From assembly GCA_028712475.1 (NCBI GenBank), contig JAQTQB010000008.1, positions 62,001-126,000 on the forward strand: a stretch of 64,000 nt of DNA. The letters are read 5' to 3'. The stretch comes from Verrucomicrobiales bacterium. GTDB lineage: Bacteria > Verrucomicrobiota > Verrucomicrobiia > Limisphaerales > UBA11358. How positions within the stretch are numbered: the stretch's first letter is position 1; each line of letters begins with the position of its first letter. Of this stretch, positions 17,162 through 25,279 are shown piece by piece. Below the pieces are notes generated by a model. That model was not told the origin of the DNA. It saw nothing but the letters and a program-made list of their open reading frames with translations, and searched no databases. Both the position numbers and the translations under genes were made by a program.

Positions 17162-18001
17162 TTAAACCGCCTCCCGCTTGAGCATATCGTTGTAAGCGCT
17201 TGAGATTTGATCCACAAGCGGCGAGAACGCGACTGGTTCACCATCAAACGACGCAATCGGCACGATGCCAAAGGCGCTTTGCGTGACAAAAAGTCCCTGG
17301 GAATTGCGCAGCGCTTCCGGCTTGATGACGCGCTTGTTCGTTTGCAGGCCCAGCATCTGGCAGATCTCCAGCACGATGGCGCGCGTGATGCCCGGCAATA
17401 CGCCCCGTCCCGTCGGCGTCGTGCAGATTTGTTCACCGTAAACCCAGAATAAATTTCCACTTGCAGTTTCGGCCACCTCGCCGTTCGTGTTGATGAGCAA
17501 CGCCTCGTCCGCGCCTTTTTCCGCCGCCTCGGCACGCGCCATCACGTTCAAAATCTTGCTCGTCGTCTTGAACGGCGACAGCGGATCAGCCGCCGGAATC
17601 CGAAACGATGAAGTGACCAGGCTCCATTCAACCGGATTCTCCTGCAACGGCGCGGCGTGCAACGTCATCACGATTGTCGGTTCGCTTTCGGCATCAGGCG
17701 TGTAGCCGCGCTTCCCCGGCCCGCGCGTCAGCGTCACGCGCAGAATCGCGTCGGGCATTTGATTCTGCCCGATGAGCTGCGCGGAGAATTTCTCCAGTTC
17801 CCTCGGCGTGAACGGCGGTTTGATCTTCAGAAAATCCGCGCCGCGCGTCATGCGTTCCAGATGCTGCGCCATGCGGAACGGCCTGCCGTTCACGACCCGC
17901 ATCGTCTCAAACAGCCCGTCGCCATACATGAAACCACGGTCGTTCACGGAAACAACCGCTCCGGCTTCAGACACAAATTGGCCGTTGAGAAAGACAACCA
18001 T
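17162..18001 (-). CDS. Class IV PLP-dependent aminotransferase
   Basis: 279 residues of fold-type IV, the family of branched-chain aminotransferase, D-amino-acid aminotransferase and aminodeoxychorismate lyase. Visible are VNDRGFMYGDGLFETMRV near the start, RVTLTRG, the PLP-lysine region SPFKTTSKILNVMAR (about 145-160) and the glutamate/threonine pair GEVAETASGNLFWV (about 180-193). The length and the absence of the longer BCAT N-terminus favour a PabC-like or D-amino-acid aminotransferase-like enzyme, but I cannot choose. It is monocistronic and convergent with nothing nearby. Confidence 0.85.
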   Translation of the reverse strand: MVVFLNGQFVSEAGAVVSVNDRGFMYGDGLFETMRVVNGRPFRMAQHLERMTRGADFLKIKPPFTPRELEKFSAQLIGQNQMPDAILRVTLTRGPGKRGYTPDAESEPTIVMTLHAAPLQENPVEWSLVTSSFRIPAADPLSPFKTTSKILNVMARAEAAEKGADEALLINTNGEVAETASGNLFWVYGEQICTTPTGRGVLPGITRAIVLEICQMLGLQTNKRVIKPEALRNSQGLFVTQSAFGIVPIASFDGEPVAFSPLVDQISSAYNDMLKREAV

Positions 18002-18070
18002 GAAATCAATTCCTTATGTCCTTTATTTACGCGAAGCGTCGCCGTTCCGCGAGCAGAAAAAAACTGATGT

Positions 18071-18156
18071 TTGTAGCCGCCGAGGTGACGAGGCTCAAAT
18101 TTCTTCGTTAAATTGCCTTGCGCCCGGAAAAATGAGCCTCCTCACGTCGGCTCCAA
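18071..18156. repeat. Inverted repeat GTAGCCGxxGTGAxGAGGCTCA
   Basis: TTTGTAGCCGCCGAGGTGAC plus GAGGCTCAAA on the left is mirrored by TGAGCCTCCTCACGTCGGCT on the right, with about 37 bp between. I recall this hairpin as a frequent intergenic element in Verrucomicrobiota. It lies in the 214 bp between the divergent aminotransferase and sigma genes. Confidence 0.7.
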
Positions 18157-18181
18157 CGATATTTTCCTCAAAAAAAGTTGT

Positions 18182-18201
18182 CCGGTTTTGGCCGAAACCG
18201 G
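18182..18201. promoter_or_regulatory. Operator-like palindrome before the sigma-HEAT gene
   Basis: CCGGTTTTGGCCGAAACCGG pairs CCGGTTT with AAACCGG across a 6 bp spacer. It ends 14 bp before the ATG, and a TTTAAT element (possible -10) follows at 18204-18209. It could be a repressor or autoregulatory site, or a hairpin in the leader. Confidence 0.45.
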
Positions 18202-18215
18202 CATTTAATAGGTGA

Positions 18216-19682
18216 ATGGAATCAATGGACGATCTGGCGCTGCTGCGGAAATACGCCATGCAGAATTCCGAGGCCGCCTTCGAAGCGCTCGTTGCGCGCC
18301 GCGTCGGCTTCGTTTATTCGGCGGCGCTGCGGCAAGTGCGCGACCCGCATCTGGCCGGGGAAATCACGCAGGCCGTGTTCATCATCCTCGCGCAAAAAGC
18401 CGGGCGGATTTCGGATAAAACCATTCTCGCAGGCTGGCTGTTCAAAACCACGCGCTACGCAGCCATCGCACAGACGCGCGAAGCCGTAAGACGGTCTTTG
18501 CGGACGGCCACCATTGAAAAGGAGTTTCAAATGCAAAGCGAATTACAATCCGCCGCGACTGATGAAATCTGGAACCAGATGTCGCCGTTGCTCGACGAGG
18601 CGCTGGCATCGCTCGGGGAGACCGACCGGCAAGCCGTGCTGCTGCGCTTCTTTGAAAACAATTCTTTGGCGGAAGTTGGAAACAAATTAGGAACGGGCGA
18701 AGATACCGCGCGCAAACGCGTCGCCCGCGCGCTGGAAAAGCTGCACCGCTATTTCAACAAGCGCGGCGTGAGTTCGACCACGGCCATCATCGCCGGGGCG
18801 ATGGCTGCCAATTCCGTTCAAGCTGCGCCGGTGACGCTCGCGAAATCTGTGACTGCCGTGGCGATTGCGAAAGGCGTGGCGGCCACCGGTTCAACTTTAA
18901 CCCTCATCAAAGGAGCATTGAAAATTATGGCATGGACAAAAGCGAAGACGGCGATTGTGGTCGGTGTGGGCGTGTTTCTGGCGGCGGGGACAGCAACGGT
19001 GGTGATAGAAAAATCCAAACCCCACGACCCATCATATCAAGGAAAACCGTTAAGCGTCTGGTTGAAAGATTATGATAACATGGAAGAAATTTTTGCGAAT
19101 AATGGAGCGAAATTGCATGAGCTGGATAAAATCGTAAACCAAGCAGGTAGTAATGCCATTCCAACATTGCTGCAATTATTGCAGGACGAAGATTCCAAAG
19201 AACATGATTTTCATTCGAATGGAAATGAGGCATCAAATGGATTTCGAGTTTTAGGAGCTAGTGCCACAAACGCGGTTCCTGCGCTGATTAAAATTTACGA
19301 ACAAAATCCAGCGGCTCGCGTTGACATTCTTTATTCATTGAACTGCATCGGAACAAATGCTGACGTGTCGGTTGATTGGCTTTTGCCAAAATTAAAAGAC
19401 CCTAACCACCAAATACGGGCAGGCATAGCTTATGTCATCGGCAACATGCACACAAAATCAGAACAAGCTATTCCTGCGCTAATAGAATGCTTATCGGACT
19501 CCAACCGCATGGTTCGTGGAGATGCTGCATTGGCGCTTGGGTCATGCGGAGTTGATGCAAAATCTGCTATCCCAAAGTTAGTGGAGATGCTCAATGATAA
19601 AGACAAAGCAGTTAGAGGCAGTGCTGCTTTGGCTCTAAAAGAAATCAATCCTGAAGCGGCGTTCAAAGCTGGATTGAAATAA
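18216..19682 (+). CDS. Sigma-70-like factor fused through a membrane segment to HEAT repeats
   Basis: 488 residues in three parts. Residues about 8-180 are an ECF-like sigma factor: region 2 with EAAFEALVARRVGFVYSAAL and HLAGEITQAVFIILAQKAG, and region 4 with ALASLGETDRQAVLLRFFEN and LAEVGNKLGTGEDTARKRVARAL. Residues 185-245 are Ala-rich, and 246-264 (AIVVGVGVFLAAGTATVVI) are a membrane segment. Residues 275-488, after YQGKPLSVWLKDYDN, are HEAT repeats (AIPTLLQLL, AVPALIKIY, AIPALIECLSDSNRMVRGDAALALGSCG, AIPKLVEMLNDKDKAVRGSAALALKEI). The second half is visibly AT-richer than the first. The layout suggests a membrane-held sigma factor with a periplasmic sensing or protein-binding half; that topology is inferred. 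Confidence 0.82.
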   Translation: MESMDDLALLRKYAMQNSEAAFEALVARRVGFVYSAALRQVRDPHLAGEITQAVFIILAQKAGRISDKTILAGWLFKTTRYAAIAQTREAVRRSLRTATIEKEFQMQSELQSAATDEIWNQMSPLLDEALASLGETDRQAVLLRFFENNSLAEVGNKLGTGEDTARKRVARALEKLHRYFNKRGVSSTTAIIAGAMAANSVQAAPVTLAKSVTAVAIAKGVAATGSTLTLIKGALKIMAWTKAKTAIVVGVGVFLAAGTATVVIEKSKPHDPSYQGKPLSVWLKDYDNMEEIFANNGAKLHELDKIVNQAGSNAIPTLLQLLQDEDSKEHDFHSNGNEASNGFRVLGASATNAVPALIKIYEQNPAARVDILYSLNCIGTNADVSVDWLLPKLKDPNHQIRAGIAYVIGNMHTKSEQAIPALIECLSDSNRMVRGDAALALGSCGVDAKSAIPKLVEMLNDKDKAVRGSAALALKEINPEAAFKAGLK

Positions 19683-19830
19683 GACATTAGTCGCAAACCC
19701 ATCGAGATGCTGGCGGTGGAGAAAGTGAAGCAGGCAATCTTGAAAGGTTGCAATCATTTAGCTCCAAGGTTGGAGTGCTGGGACTGCCTTGGGACACCCG
19801 CCAACAGGGACGCAGCCCCGTTGGGGCAGT

Positions 19831-20262
19831 TCAATCCATCTGCCGCAGCACCACGAAAGAGTTCTCGTCTTTGACGTTGGTCACGAGGGTGTGGCCTTTG
19901 CTCAAAGATTGCGTGATTTTGCCGCGGTTGATCAGCGTCAGTTCCACCCGCTCTCCGCCCAGATTTTTAACGACCATTTCGCTGCCGCCCATCACGAGAC
20001 GCCTGCCTTCATCCTTCGCCAGAGAAAATTGCTGCGAGCTGACGACAAAATAACTTCCCCACTTGAGCGGAAGCCGTTTCAGTTTCTTTTCAACCTTCGG
20101 TGAAACCGGCGTGCCTTTGGTCTGCGGATCGTTGGAACCCACCACCAGTTGCGCCTCCAGCTTCAGGGTGCCTTCGCCGGCATGCGCGGTCGCGCCTGCC
20201 AGCAAAAACAAACACAGCGCGGCGCAGACCAGACGGGTCGCGGAAAAGAAAGTTGTGCTCAT
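19831..20262 (-). CDS. Small secreted protein of a sigma/anti-sigma locus
   Basis: 143 residues with a signal peptide (about 1-28, cleaved after TAHA). The mature part reads KLEAQLVVGSNDPQTKGTPVSPKVEKKLKRL and ends in beta-rich VELTLINRGKITQSLSKGHTLV. I do not recognise a named domain. It follows the sigma and anti-sigma genes by 3 bp, so it is co-transcribed and may be the periplasmic ligand or effector of that pair. I have seen similar short secreted proteins beside sigma genes in Verrucomicrobiota, but this is memory only. Confidence 0.65.
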   Translation of the reverse strand: MSTTFFSATRLVCAALCLFLLAGATAHAGEGTLKLEAQLVVGSNDPQTKGTPVSPKVEKKLKRLPLKWGSYFVVSSQQFSLAKDEGRRLVMGGSEMVVKNLGGERVELTLINRGKITQSLSKGHTLVTNVKDENSFVVLRQMD

Positions 20263-20265
20263 GCG

Positions 20266-20796
20266 TCAATTGATGGCTGCCGGATTTTTTTCAGGGTTGT
20301 CGTCCGCCGCATACGAGAACCACACAAGCGTCGTGCCTTCGCTGGCGTCACGATAAGTGGTCGCGTCGGAATTGGCCAGCGTCGTTTCCACGGTCGGCGC
20401 ATCAGCATCGGCCACATTTGTCACGCGGGCGGGCGGAGCAATGGTCGGGGCTTTGAAATGAACAATCACTCCGGCAATGACCAGCGCGCTCACCGCAACG
20501 GCGGGTAAAAGCCAGCGGCGCAACGCGACAAAGACGGAGGTTCCCGGCGTTTCGGCAGTGCGCGGTTCCAGCCGCTGGATTTCGCGCTCGATCTTCGACC
20601 AGAAAAATTCGCGCGATTCCGGCACGCTCAAATGCGGCTCGGATTTCACCATGGCCTCCCGGGTGTTTTTGAGTTCCGCCAGCAACGCGGCGGCGGCGCC
20701 ATCGCGCTGCGTCCAGGCAAGGATTTCACGCGCCTCGCGCTCCGGCAGTTCGCCGTCGAGGAACGCCTGCAATTTCAATTGTTGCTCCTGATTCAT
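20266..20796 (-). CDS. Anti-sigma factor-like membrane protein
   Basis: 176 residues. The N-terminal 85 residues are cytoplasmic and helical (QLKLQAFLDGELPEREAREI is typical of anti-sigma domains, without the HxxxCxxC zinc site). A single membrane segment (about 92-110, LLPAVAVSALVIAGVIVHF) precedes a periplasmic tail of about 65 residues. Its ATG overlaps the stop of the ECF sigma gene by 4 bp, the usual translational coupling of sigma and anti-sigma. It would hold that sigma at the membrane. Confidence 0.8.
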   Translation of the reverse strand: MNQEQQLKLQAFLDGELPEREAREILAWTQRDGAAAALLAELKNTREAMVKSEPHLSVPESREFFWSKIEREIQRLEPRTAETPGTSVFVALRRWLLPAVAVSALVIAGVIVHFKAPTIAPPARVTNVADADAPTVETTLANSDATTYRDASEGTTLVWFSYAADDNPEKNPAAIN

Positions 20797-21386
20797 ATTT
20801 CTTCTCTCATATCCGCCAGCAGCGCGGCCATCTTCCGCCGCGCATAAAACAACCGCGACATCACCGTGCCCATCGAGCAGCCGACCGTTTTGGCGATGGT
20901 CTTGTATTCCATGTCTTCAAATTCGTGCAGCACCAGAACCGTGCGGTGTTCCGCCGACAACTGGCCGAGCGCACCGTCAATTTTTTTGCGCAACTCGGCG
21001 CGTTCCAGACCGGCCGTCGGGTTCACGGTCACGACGGGCATCTGCCGTTCCACACCGCCGCTTTCCGCGTCCATCTCCTCGATGGAACCGGCGCGATGCC
21101 GTTTTTGCTTCCGCAAGTGGTCGAGGCAAAGGTTGATGACAATGCGTGTCATCCAAGTCGTGAAGCTGGAGTCGCCCTGAAACTGTCCGAGCCGTTGCCA
21201 GCCTTTGATCCACGCTTCCTGTGAAAGATCAACCGCGTCTTCCTCGTGGCGCGTCATGCTGAAGGCGCGGGCGTAAATCCGGTCGCGATGCCGGAAAACC
21301 AGTTCCTCAAACGCCGCCAGCTCGCCGTGCCGGGCGGCTTTCACCAATGCATCGTCATCGGCAGAGGAATAATTCATTCCAGACAT
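20793..21386 (-). CDS. ECF-type RNA polymerase sigma factor
   Basis: 197 residues with region 2 (FEELVFRHRDRIYARAFSMTRHEEDAVDLSQEAWIKGWQRL, containing the core-binding and -10-reading helices) and region 4 (LGQLSAEHRTVLVLHEFEDMEYKTIAKTVGCSMGTVMSRLFYARR). The linker carries an extra segment rich in Glu/Ser. The start MSGMNYSS at 21386 is the first ATG; MNYSS four codons on is an alternative. It heads the trio with the anti-sigma and secreted-protein genes. Confidence 0.92.
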   Translation of the reverse strand: MSGMNYSSADDDALVKAARHGELAAFEELVFRHRDRIYARAFSMTRHEEDAVDLSQEAWIKGWQRLGQFQGDSSFTTWMTRIVINLCLDHLRKQKRHRAGSIEEMDAESGGVERQMPVVTVNPTAGLERAELRKKIDGALGQLSAEHRTVLVLHEFEDMEYKTIAKTVGCSMGTVMSRLFYARRKMAALLADMREEI

Positions 21387-21422
21387 TAATTTGACGACGC
21401 AGGGGAATTTTTATTCAGCGCG

Positions 21423-22085
21423 CTAAAGTTTTCCCTTGGTGCTGGGCAGCTTTCCGGCGATGCGCGGGTCGTGCGCGCAGGCGGCGTCGGTGGCACGGGC
21501 GAACGCCTTGAACAGCGCCTCGACGATGTGATGCGGCTCATCGCCGTAAAGCAGTTCAAGATGCAGATTGCAGCGGGCCTCGTTGGTGAAGCCCTGGAAA
21601 AATTCGCGCGCGAGGCCGAAGCGGAACGCGCTGGAGGCGTCCTGTTTTTTTTCCGTGTCAGAAATTTCCTTCTGCGAAAACTTGTCCAGCCCGCGCCAGA
21701 CAAGATGCGGGCGTCCGCTGAAATCAATCACGCAGCGGGCGAGACATTCGTCCATTGTCACATAGGCTTCGCCTGTGAACGGGTTTTGGGGATGAAATCC
21801 CGCGCCATAGCGGCGGATGCCGCGTTTGTCACCGAGCGCAAGCGCGAAGGCCTGGCCAAGCGCGATGCCGCAATCCTCGACGGTATGATGAGCGTCCACG
21901 GCCAGATCACCATTACACTTGAGCTGCAAATCCATGGTCGCGTGCTTGGCAAAGAGCGTGAGCATGTGGTCGAAAAACGGGATGCCGGTCTTCACCAAGG
22001 ATTTTCCACTGCCATCAAGGTTGAGACGGACGGAAATTTTGGTTTCCAGCGTTTGGCGTTTGATTTTGGACTGCCGGGCTTTCAT
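21423..22085 (-). CDS. hisB: Imidazoleglycerol-phosphate dehydratase
   Basis: 220 residues of the monofunctional HisB, which dehydrates imidazoleglycerol phosphate in histidine synthesis (cytosol, Mn-dependent 24-mer). Metal-binding motifs are clear: GIPFFDHMLTLFAKHATMDL, DAHHTVEDCGIALGQAF, and near the C-terminus the variant EALFKAFARATDAA. It is slightly long: an insert with SQKEISDTEKKQDASS lies between DKF and the FRFGLAREFFQGF element. It stands alone, with no other his genes in the window. Confidence 0.93.
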   Translation of the reverse strand: MKARQSKIKRQTLETKISVRLNLDGSGKSLVKTGIPFFDHMLTLFAKHATMDLQLKCNGDLAVDAHHTVEDCGIALGQAFALALGDKRGIRRYGAGFHPQNPFTGEAYVTMDECLARCVIDFSGRPHLVWRGLDKFSQKEISDTEKKQDASSAFRFGLAREFFQGFTNEARCNLHLELLYGDEPHHIVEALFKAFARATDAACAHDPRIAGKLPSTKGKL

Positions 22086-22136
22086 CGCGGAAATTAAACC
22101 AGAGCGGCGGCGGAAAGGCCAAGCGGAATTGCGCGG

Positions 22137-23003
22137 TCAAAAAAGCTTCTGCGGGACTACGGGGATTCCGGCGTCCAGTTTTTTCTGGAGATCGTCAATT
22201 TGCTTTTGCAGCGCGCCCGGATTAGGCGAAACTTTTTGGGCGAGGTGAAACCAGTTGATGGCCTGGCCATAGTTCCCGGCATCCTCTTCCAGACGCGCCA
22301 GATTGACGGCAAGCTCGTCTAGGATCATCGAGTCTTCCTTCTGCTGTTCCGGGCTGCGGAGGAGATATTTCCTCACGCCAAGTTCCCAGACATTTCGGGC
22401 GCGGGTGGTATCATGCAAGCCATCCCGGTAAAGGCGGCCCAGTTCAAAAAGGATTTCGCAACTGTCGGGATTGTTCCGCAACCCTTCGCGTAAAAAAGCC
22501 TCGGCCTCCTGCGTCCGGCCCAGATGTTCACGCAGGAAAAAAGCCCCGACGGTGTAGGTCTCGATCTTTTGCGGATCCAGGTCGGCGGCGAGGCGGAGCC
22601 ACGGGAGGATTTCGCGTTCGTTGTGGCTCTCCAAATGCGTGTGCTGGGTGATGCGAAAGTGCCGGCCAAACGCGTCAATCCAGTCCTTCGGCTTGCCGAG
22701 GAAGTCCTCGTTTTTTTCATCCTCCTCGGTTTCCTTTTTACCGTGGCTGGCGGAGATGATTTCTTTTTGCTCCTCCGCATGCTTGTCAAAGACGGACGGA
22801 TAATAGCCACTATGAAAATAAACGTCCGCCATCGTGAAAAAATGATTTGCGAACAGCTTGCGCCCGTCGCCAAACATCATGCCAAAGACGTTGTCGGATT
22901 TGGTCCGCGCGCTCCAGCCCTCGGCGCGCGACGCAAGGCCGGTTGCCAGCGCGAACGCCAGCGCCAGCAATGCCGTGAGCACAAGCAGCGGGGAAATTTT
23001 CAT
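22137..23003 (-). CDS. TPR-like protein linked to an ABC exporter
   Basis: 288 residues from the ATG at 23003; a longer reading to 23105 only extends into the permease gene. A signal peptide or anchor (KISPLLVLTALLALAFALATGLA) is followed by helical tetratricopeptide-like repeats, e.g. AEAFLREGLRNNPDSCEILFELGRLYRDG and a closing NWFHLAQKVSPNPGALQKQID. Its ATG overlaps the permease stop (TGATG arrangement), so it is translationally coupled to the ABC genes and probably works with them in the periplasm. Role unknown. Confidence 0.75.
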   Translation of the reverse strand: MKISPLLVLTALLALAFALATGLASRAEGWSARTKSDNVFGMMFGDGRKLFANHFFTMADVYFHSGYYPSVFDKHAEEQKEIISASHGKKETEEDEKNEDFLGKPKDWIDAFGRHFRITQHTHLESHNEREILPWLRLAADLDPQKIETYTVGAFFLREHLGRTQEAEAFLREGLRNNPDSCEILFELGRLYRDGLHDTTRARNVWELGVRKYLLRSPEQQKEDSMILDELAVNLARLEEDAGNYGQAINWFHLAQKVSPNPGALQKQIDDLQKKLDAGIPVVPQKLF

Positions 23004-23782
23004 CACGTCGTCAGGTTTTTCCGGCTGAAGCCGAGCCACGCGAGGAAGAGAAAAAAGCCCGTCCAAACGACCGCGTAGCCGGTCGCCAGCGCCAGCGCCA
23101 TCCACGACACCAGCGTTTGATCATACACAACGAAGTCGCGCAGATCGAACCACTCCAGGTGCGGCATCACAAAATAAATCACCGTCAGAATAAACTGCAT
23201 CGGCTCCGCCTGCTGGAGCGCGATGGTTTTCAAGTGCGATCCGATGCCGAGAATGCCCACGACGACGATGAAGGAAATCGTGGATGTTGACGACGGCGCG
23301 GCAAAATAAATCGAGCCAAGCAAAACCATCGCAATGACGATGGCGAGCATGGCCCATTGCAGCCACATGGCCTGGAGATACATGCCCACCGGCCAGATTT
23401 GCTCGCGCGAGCCGGTGATGATGGCGAAGAAAAAATAGAACACCACCAGCGCCACGCCCGTGGCCAGCCAGCAGCCGAGAAATTTGCCGGCGATGACCTG
23501 GGCGCGAGAGACCGGCTTGGCGAGCAGCGGAAAGATGGTGCGTGCCTCGCGTTCCGCCGGGATCTGCCGCGCGGTGGTGACGATGGCGATGACGAGCGCC
23601 GAAACCCAGATGAGCAGCAGGCAGATGTCCTTGACGTAACGGACAATTTTTTCGTCGTGGAAAAAATTCACCGCGCCGGCCGCGACCGTGAGCAGCGCGG
23701 TCAGCACAAACAGGACGTAAAAATCTTTGCGCCGGTAAAGCTCCTTGATGACAACACCGGCGACCGCGATAATTTTATTCAT
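23003..23782 (-). CDS. ABC-2 type transporter permease
   Basis: 259 residues with about six membrane segments (e.g. FYVLFVLTALLTVAAGAVNFF, ICLLLIWVSALVIAIVTTARQIP, FLGCWLATGVALVVFYFFFAI). The cytoplasmic element EREARTIFPLLAKPVSRAQVIAGKFLG is typical of ABC-2 permeases. It overlaps the ATPase gene by 4 bp and the TPR gene by 3 bp, forming a three-gene operon. Such systems export lipids, polysaccharides or drugs, or serve in gliding or spore envelopes; the substrate is not visible. Confidence 0.85.
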   Translation of the reverse strand: MNKIIAVAGVVIKELYRRKDFYVLFVLTALLTVAAGAVNFFHDEKIVRYVKDICLLLIWVSALVIAIVTTARQIPAEREARTIFPLLAKPVSRAQVIAGKFLGCWLATGVALVVFYFFFAIITGSREQIWPVGMYLQAMWLQWAMLAIVIAMVLLGSIYFAAPSSTSTISFIVVVGILGIGSHLKTIALQQAEPMQFILTVIYFVMPHLEWFDLRDFVVYDQTLVSWMALALATGYAVVWTGFFLFLAWLGFSRKNLTT

Positions 23783-24531
23783 GGCAGAGGTTGTGATTGG
23801 ACGCCAACAATTTTGAGGAACGCCTGTTCGAGGTTGGCATGGCCGGCGGAAATGTCCTCGACGGAGCCGACGGCCTTCAGTTCACCTTGATGGATAATGG
23901 CGACGCGATCGCAGACGGTTTCGACCTCGCCCAGTTCGTGCGAGGAAAAGAAAACGGTTTTGCCTTCATTTTTCAGGCGTTCAATAATTTCGCGGACTTT
24001 CATGCGGCCCAGCGGATCAAGGCCGCTGGTCGGTTCGTCGAGCACAAGCAAATCGGGATTGTTGATGAGCGCCTGCGCCAGGCCGACGCGCTGCTGCATG
24101 CCCTTGGAATAGGATTTGATCGGACGCCTGGCGGCATGCTCGAGTTCGACCAGCTTGAGAAGTTCAGGAATCCTTTTGTCAGTGTCGGCGCGCGACAGAC
24201 CAAAAATTTTGGCGTAGAAACGGAGCAATTCATCGGCGGTGAGAAATTTGTAGTAATACGTCATCTCTGGCAGATAGCCGATGCGCTGGCGGGCGATGGG
24301 CTGGCGGACATCAATGCCGAACAGATACGCCGCACCGCTGGTCGGCGGGAGGAAACCAAGCAGGACATTCATCGTGGTGGTCTTGCCCGCGCCGTTCGGA
24401 CCAAGGAAGCCAAAAACCTCGCCGGCATTGACTTCCAGATCAAGGCTGACGAGCGCCGTTTTAGTCGCCTGCCGGAATTCGCGGCTGGTGAACTCGACGC
24501 GCAGTTTGTCAGTTTTGAGAATGACGCTCAT
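23779..24531 (-). CDS. ABC transporter ATP-binding protein
   Basis: 250 residues: Walker A GPNGAGKTT (about 44-52), Q-loop region YLPEMTYYY (the Q is replaced by E in LPEM, frequent in ABC-2 ATPases), signature YSKGMQQRVGLAQAL, Walker B LLVLDEPTSGLDP and the H-switch FFSSHELGEVE. It energises the permease encoded immediately downstream. It is the first gene of the operon. Confidence 0.92.
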   Translation of the reverse strand: MSVILKTDKLRVEFTSREFRQATKTALVSLDLEVNAGEVFGFLGPNGAGKTTTMNVLLGFLPPTSGAAYLFGIDVRQPIARQRIGYLPEMTYYYKFLTADELLRFYAKIFGLSRADTDKRIPELLKLVELEHAARRPIKSYSKGMQQRVGLAQALINNPDLLVLDEPTSGLDPLGRMKVREIIERLKNEGKTVFFSSHELGEVETVCDRVAIIHQGELKAVGSVEDISAGHANLEQAFLKIVGVQSQPLP

Positions 24532-24622
24532 GGTTGAATCAATCGGTTGTAAATCACAGGGCTGTTTCCTAATTCAAATGGGCGTCAGAGTCAACTGCGG
24601 TGATGGCTTATCGTTGCCGGAT

Positions 24623-24655
24623 AAAAAAGCCCGGAGCTTTCGCCCCGGGCTTTTG
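24623..24655 (-). terminator. Terminator after pseudopilin gene 1
   Basis: On the minus strand, GCCCGGGGC-GAAA-GCTCCGGGC is followed by a T run. It is nearly the same hairpin as the one after the paralogue at 25280. Confidence 0.8.
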
Positions 24656-24672
24656 AATCAGACAAGTTTGGA

Positions 24673-25044
24673 TTACGGGAGGACGTGATCCGGGGTCACC
24701 GATCCAGCGAGGGAGCAGGTCGGGCTGGCATCCACGGTCGTAACAGCATAAGTGCCGTTGGCCGGGCAGCCGGGGATCTGACTGGCCGAGTTCAACTTGA
24801 TGTAGGGCGTCAAGTCAGAGAGTAGGACGTTGTCGCTGCTGACCTTCTTGTTTTCCAACGCCCACTGGTTGACCGCCGCGTCAATCTGGCGGAGGTTGTT
24901 GATGCAGGCGCTTGACTGTGAATTGGATCGGGCTCTCACATAATTGGGAATGGCAATGGCGGCCAGCATACCGATGATGGCCACCACAATCATGATCTCA
25001 ACCAGTGTAAAACCCGCCCGGTAATGAGAGGCAGTCGTTTTCAT
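24673..25044 (-). CDS. Type IV pseudopilin-like protein (copy 1)
   Basis: 123 residues from the ATG at 25044, matched to the start of the paralogue; ATG 25062 is also possible. A short leader ends in G before the methylated Phe, and the N-terminal helix reads GFTLVEIMIVVAIIGMLAAI, the type II/IV pseudopilin class III signal. The small C-terminal domain (SACINNLRQIDAAVNQWALENKK to CPANGTYAVTTVD) is that of minor pseudopilins. It would be processed by PilD and insert in the inner membrane. It is 70-plus percent identical at DNA level to the next gene and has its own terminator. Confidence 0.88.
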   Translation of the reverse strand: MKTTASHYRAGFTLVEIMIVVAIIGMLAAIAIPNYVRARSNSQSSACINNLRQIDAAVNQWALENKKVSSDNVLLSDLTPYIKLNSASQIPGCPANGTYAVTTVDASPTCSLAGSVTPDHVLP

Positions 25045-25227
25045 ACTTCGTTGTTTTTCCATATGTGGCGTGAACAACGTGGCAGGCGGGTTATAATGAT
25101 GACTTGAATCGTTCACGAATTGCCTGACACGACCACAACGGAAATATACCAGCAGCACTAGTGCCAAATTTACAATTGAAATGTCCTGCATTTGGAATAG
25201 TCAAATGGACGGAATTTCATGCTGAAA

Positions 25228-25261
25228 CAAAAAAGCCCGAAGCTTTCGCTTCGGGCTTTTT
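25228..25261 (-). terminator. Terminator after pseudopilin gene 2
   Basis: On the minus strand, GCCCGAAGC-GAAA-GCTTCGGGC is a perfect stem followed by TTTTTTG. The stem has drifted from the copy at 24623 by compensating changes, so pairing is conserved. Confidence 0.85.
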
Positions 25262-25279
25262 GAATCAGACAAGTTAAGA

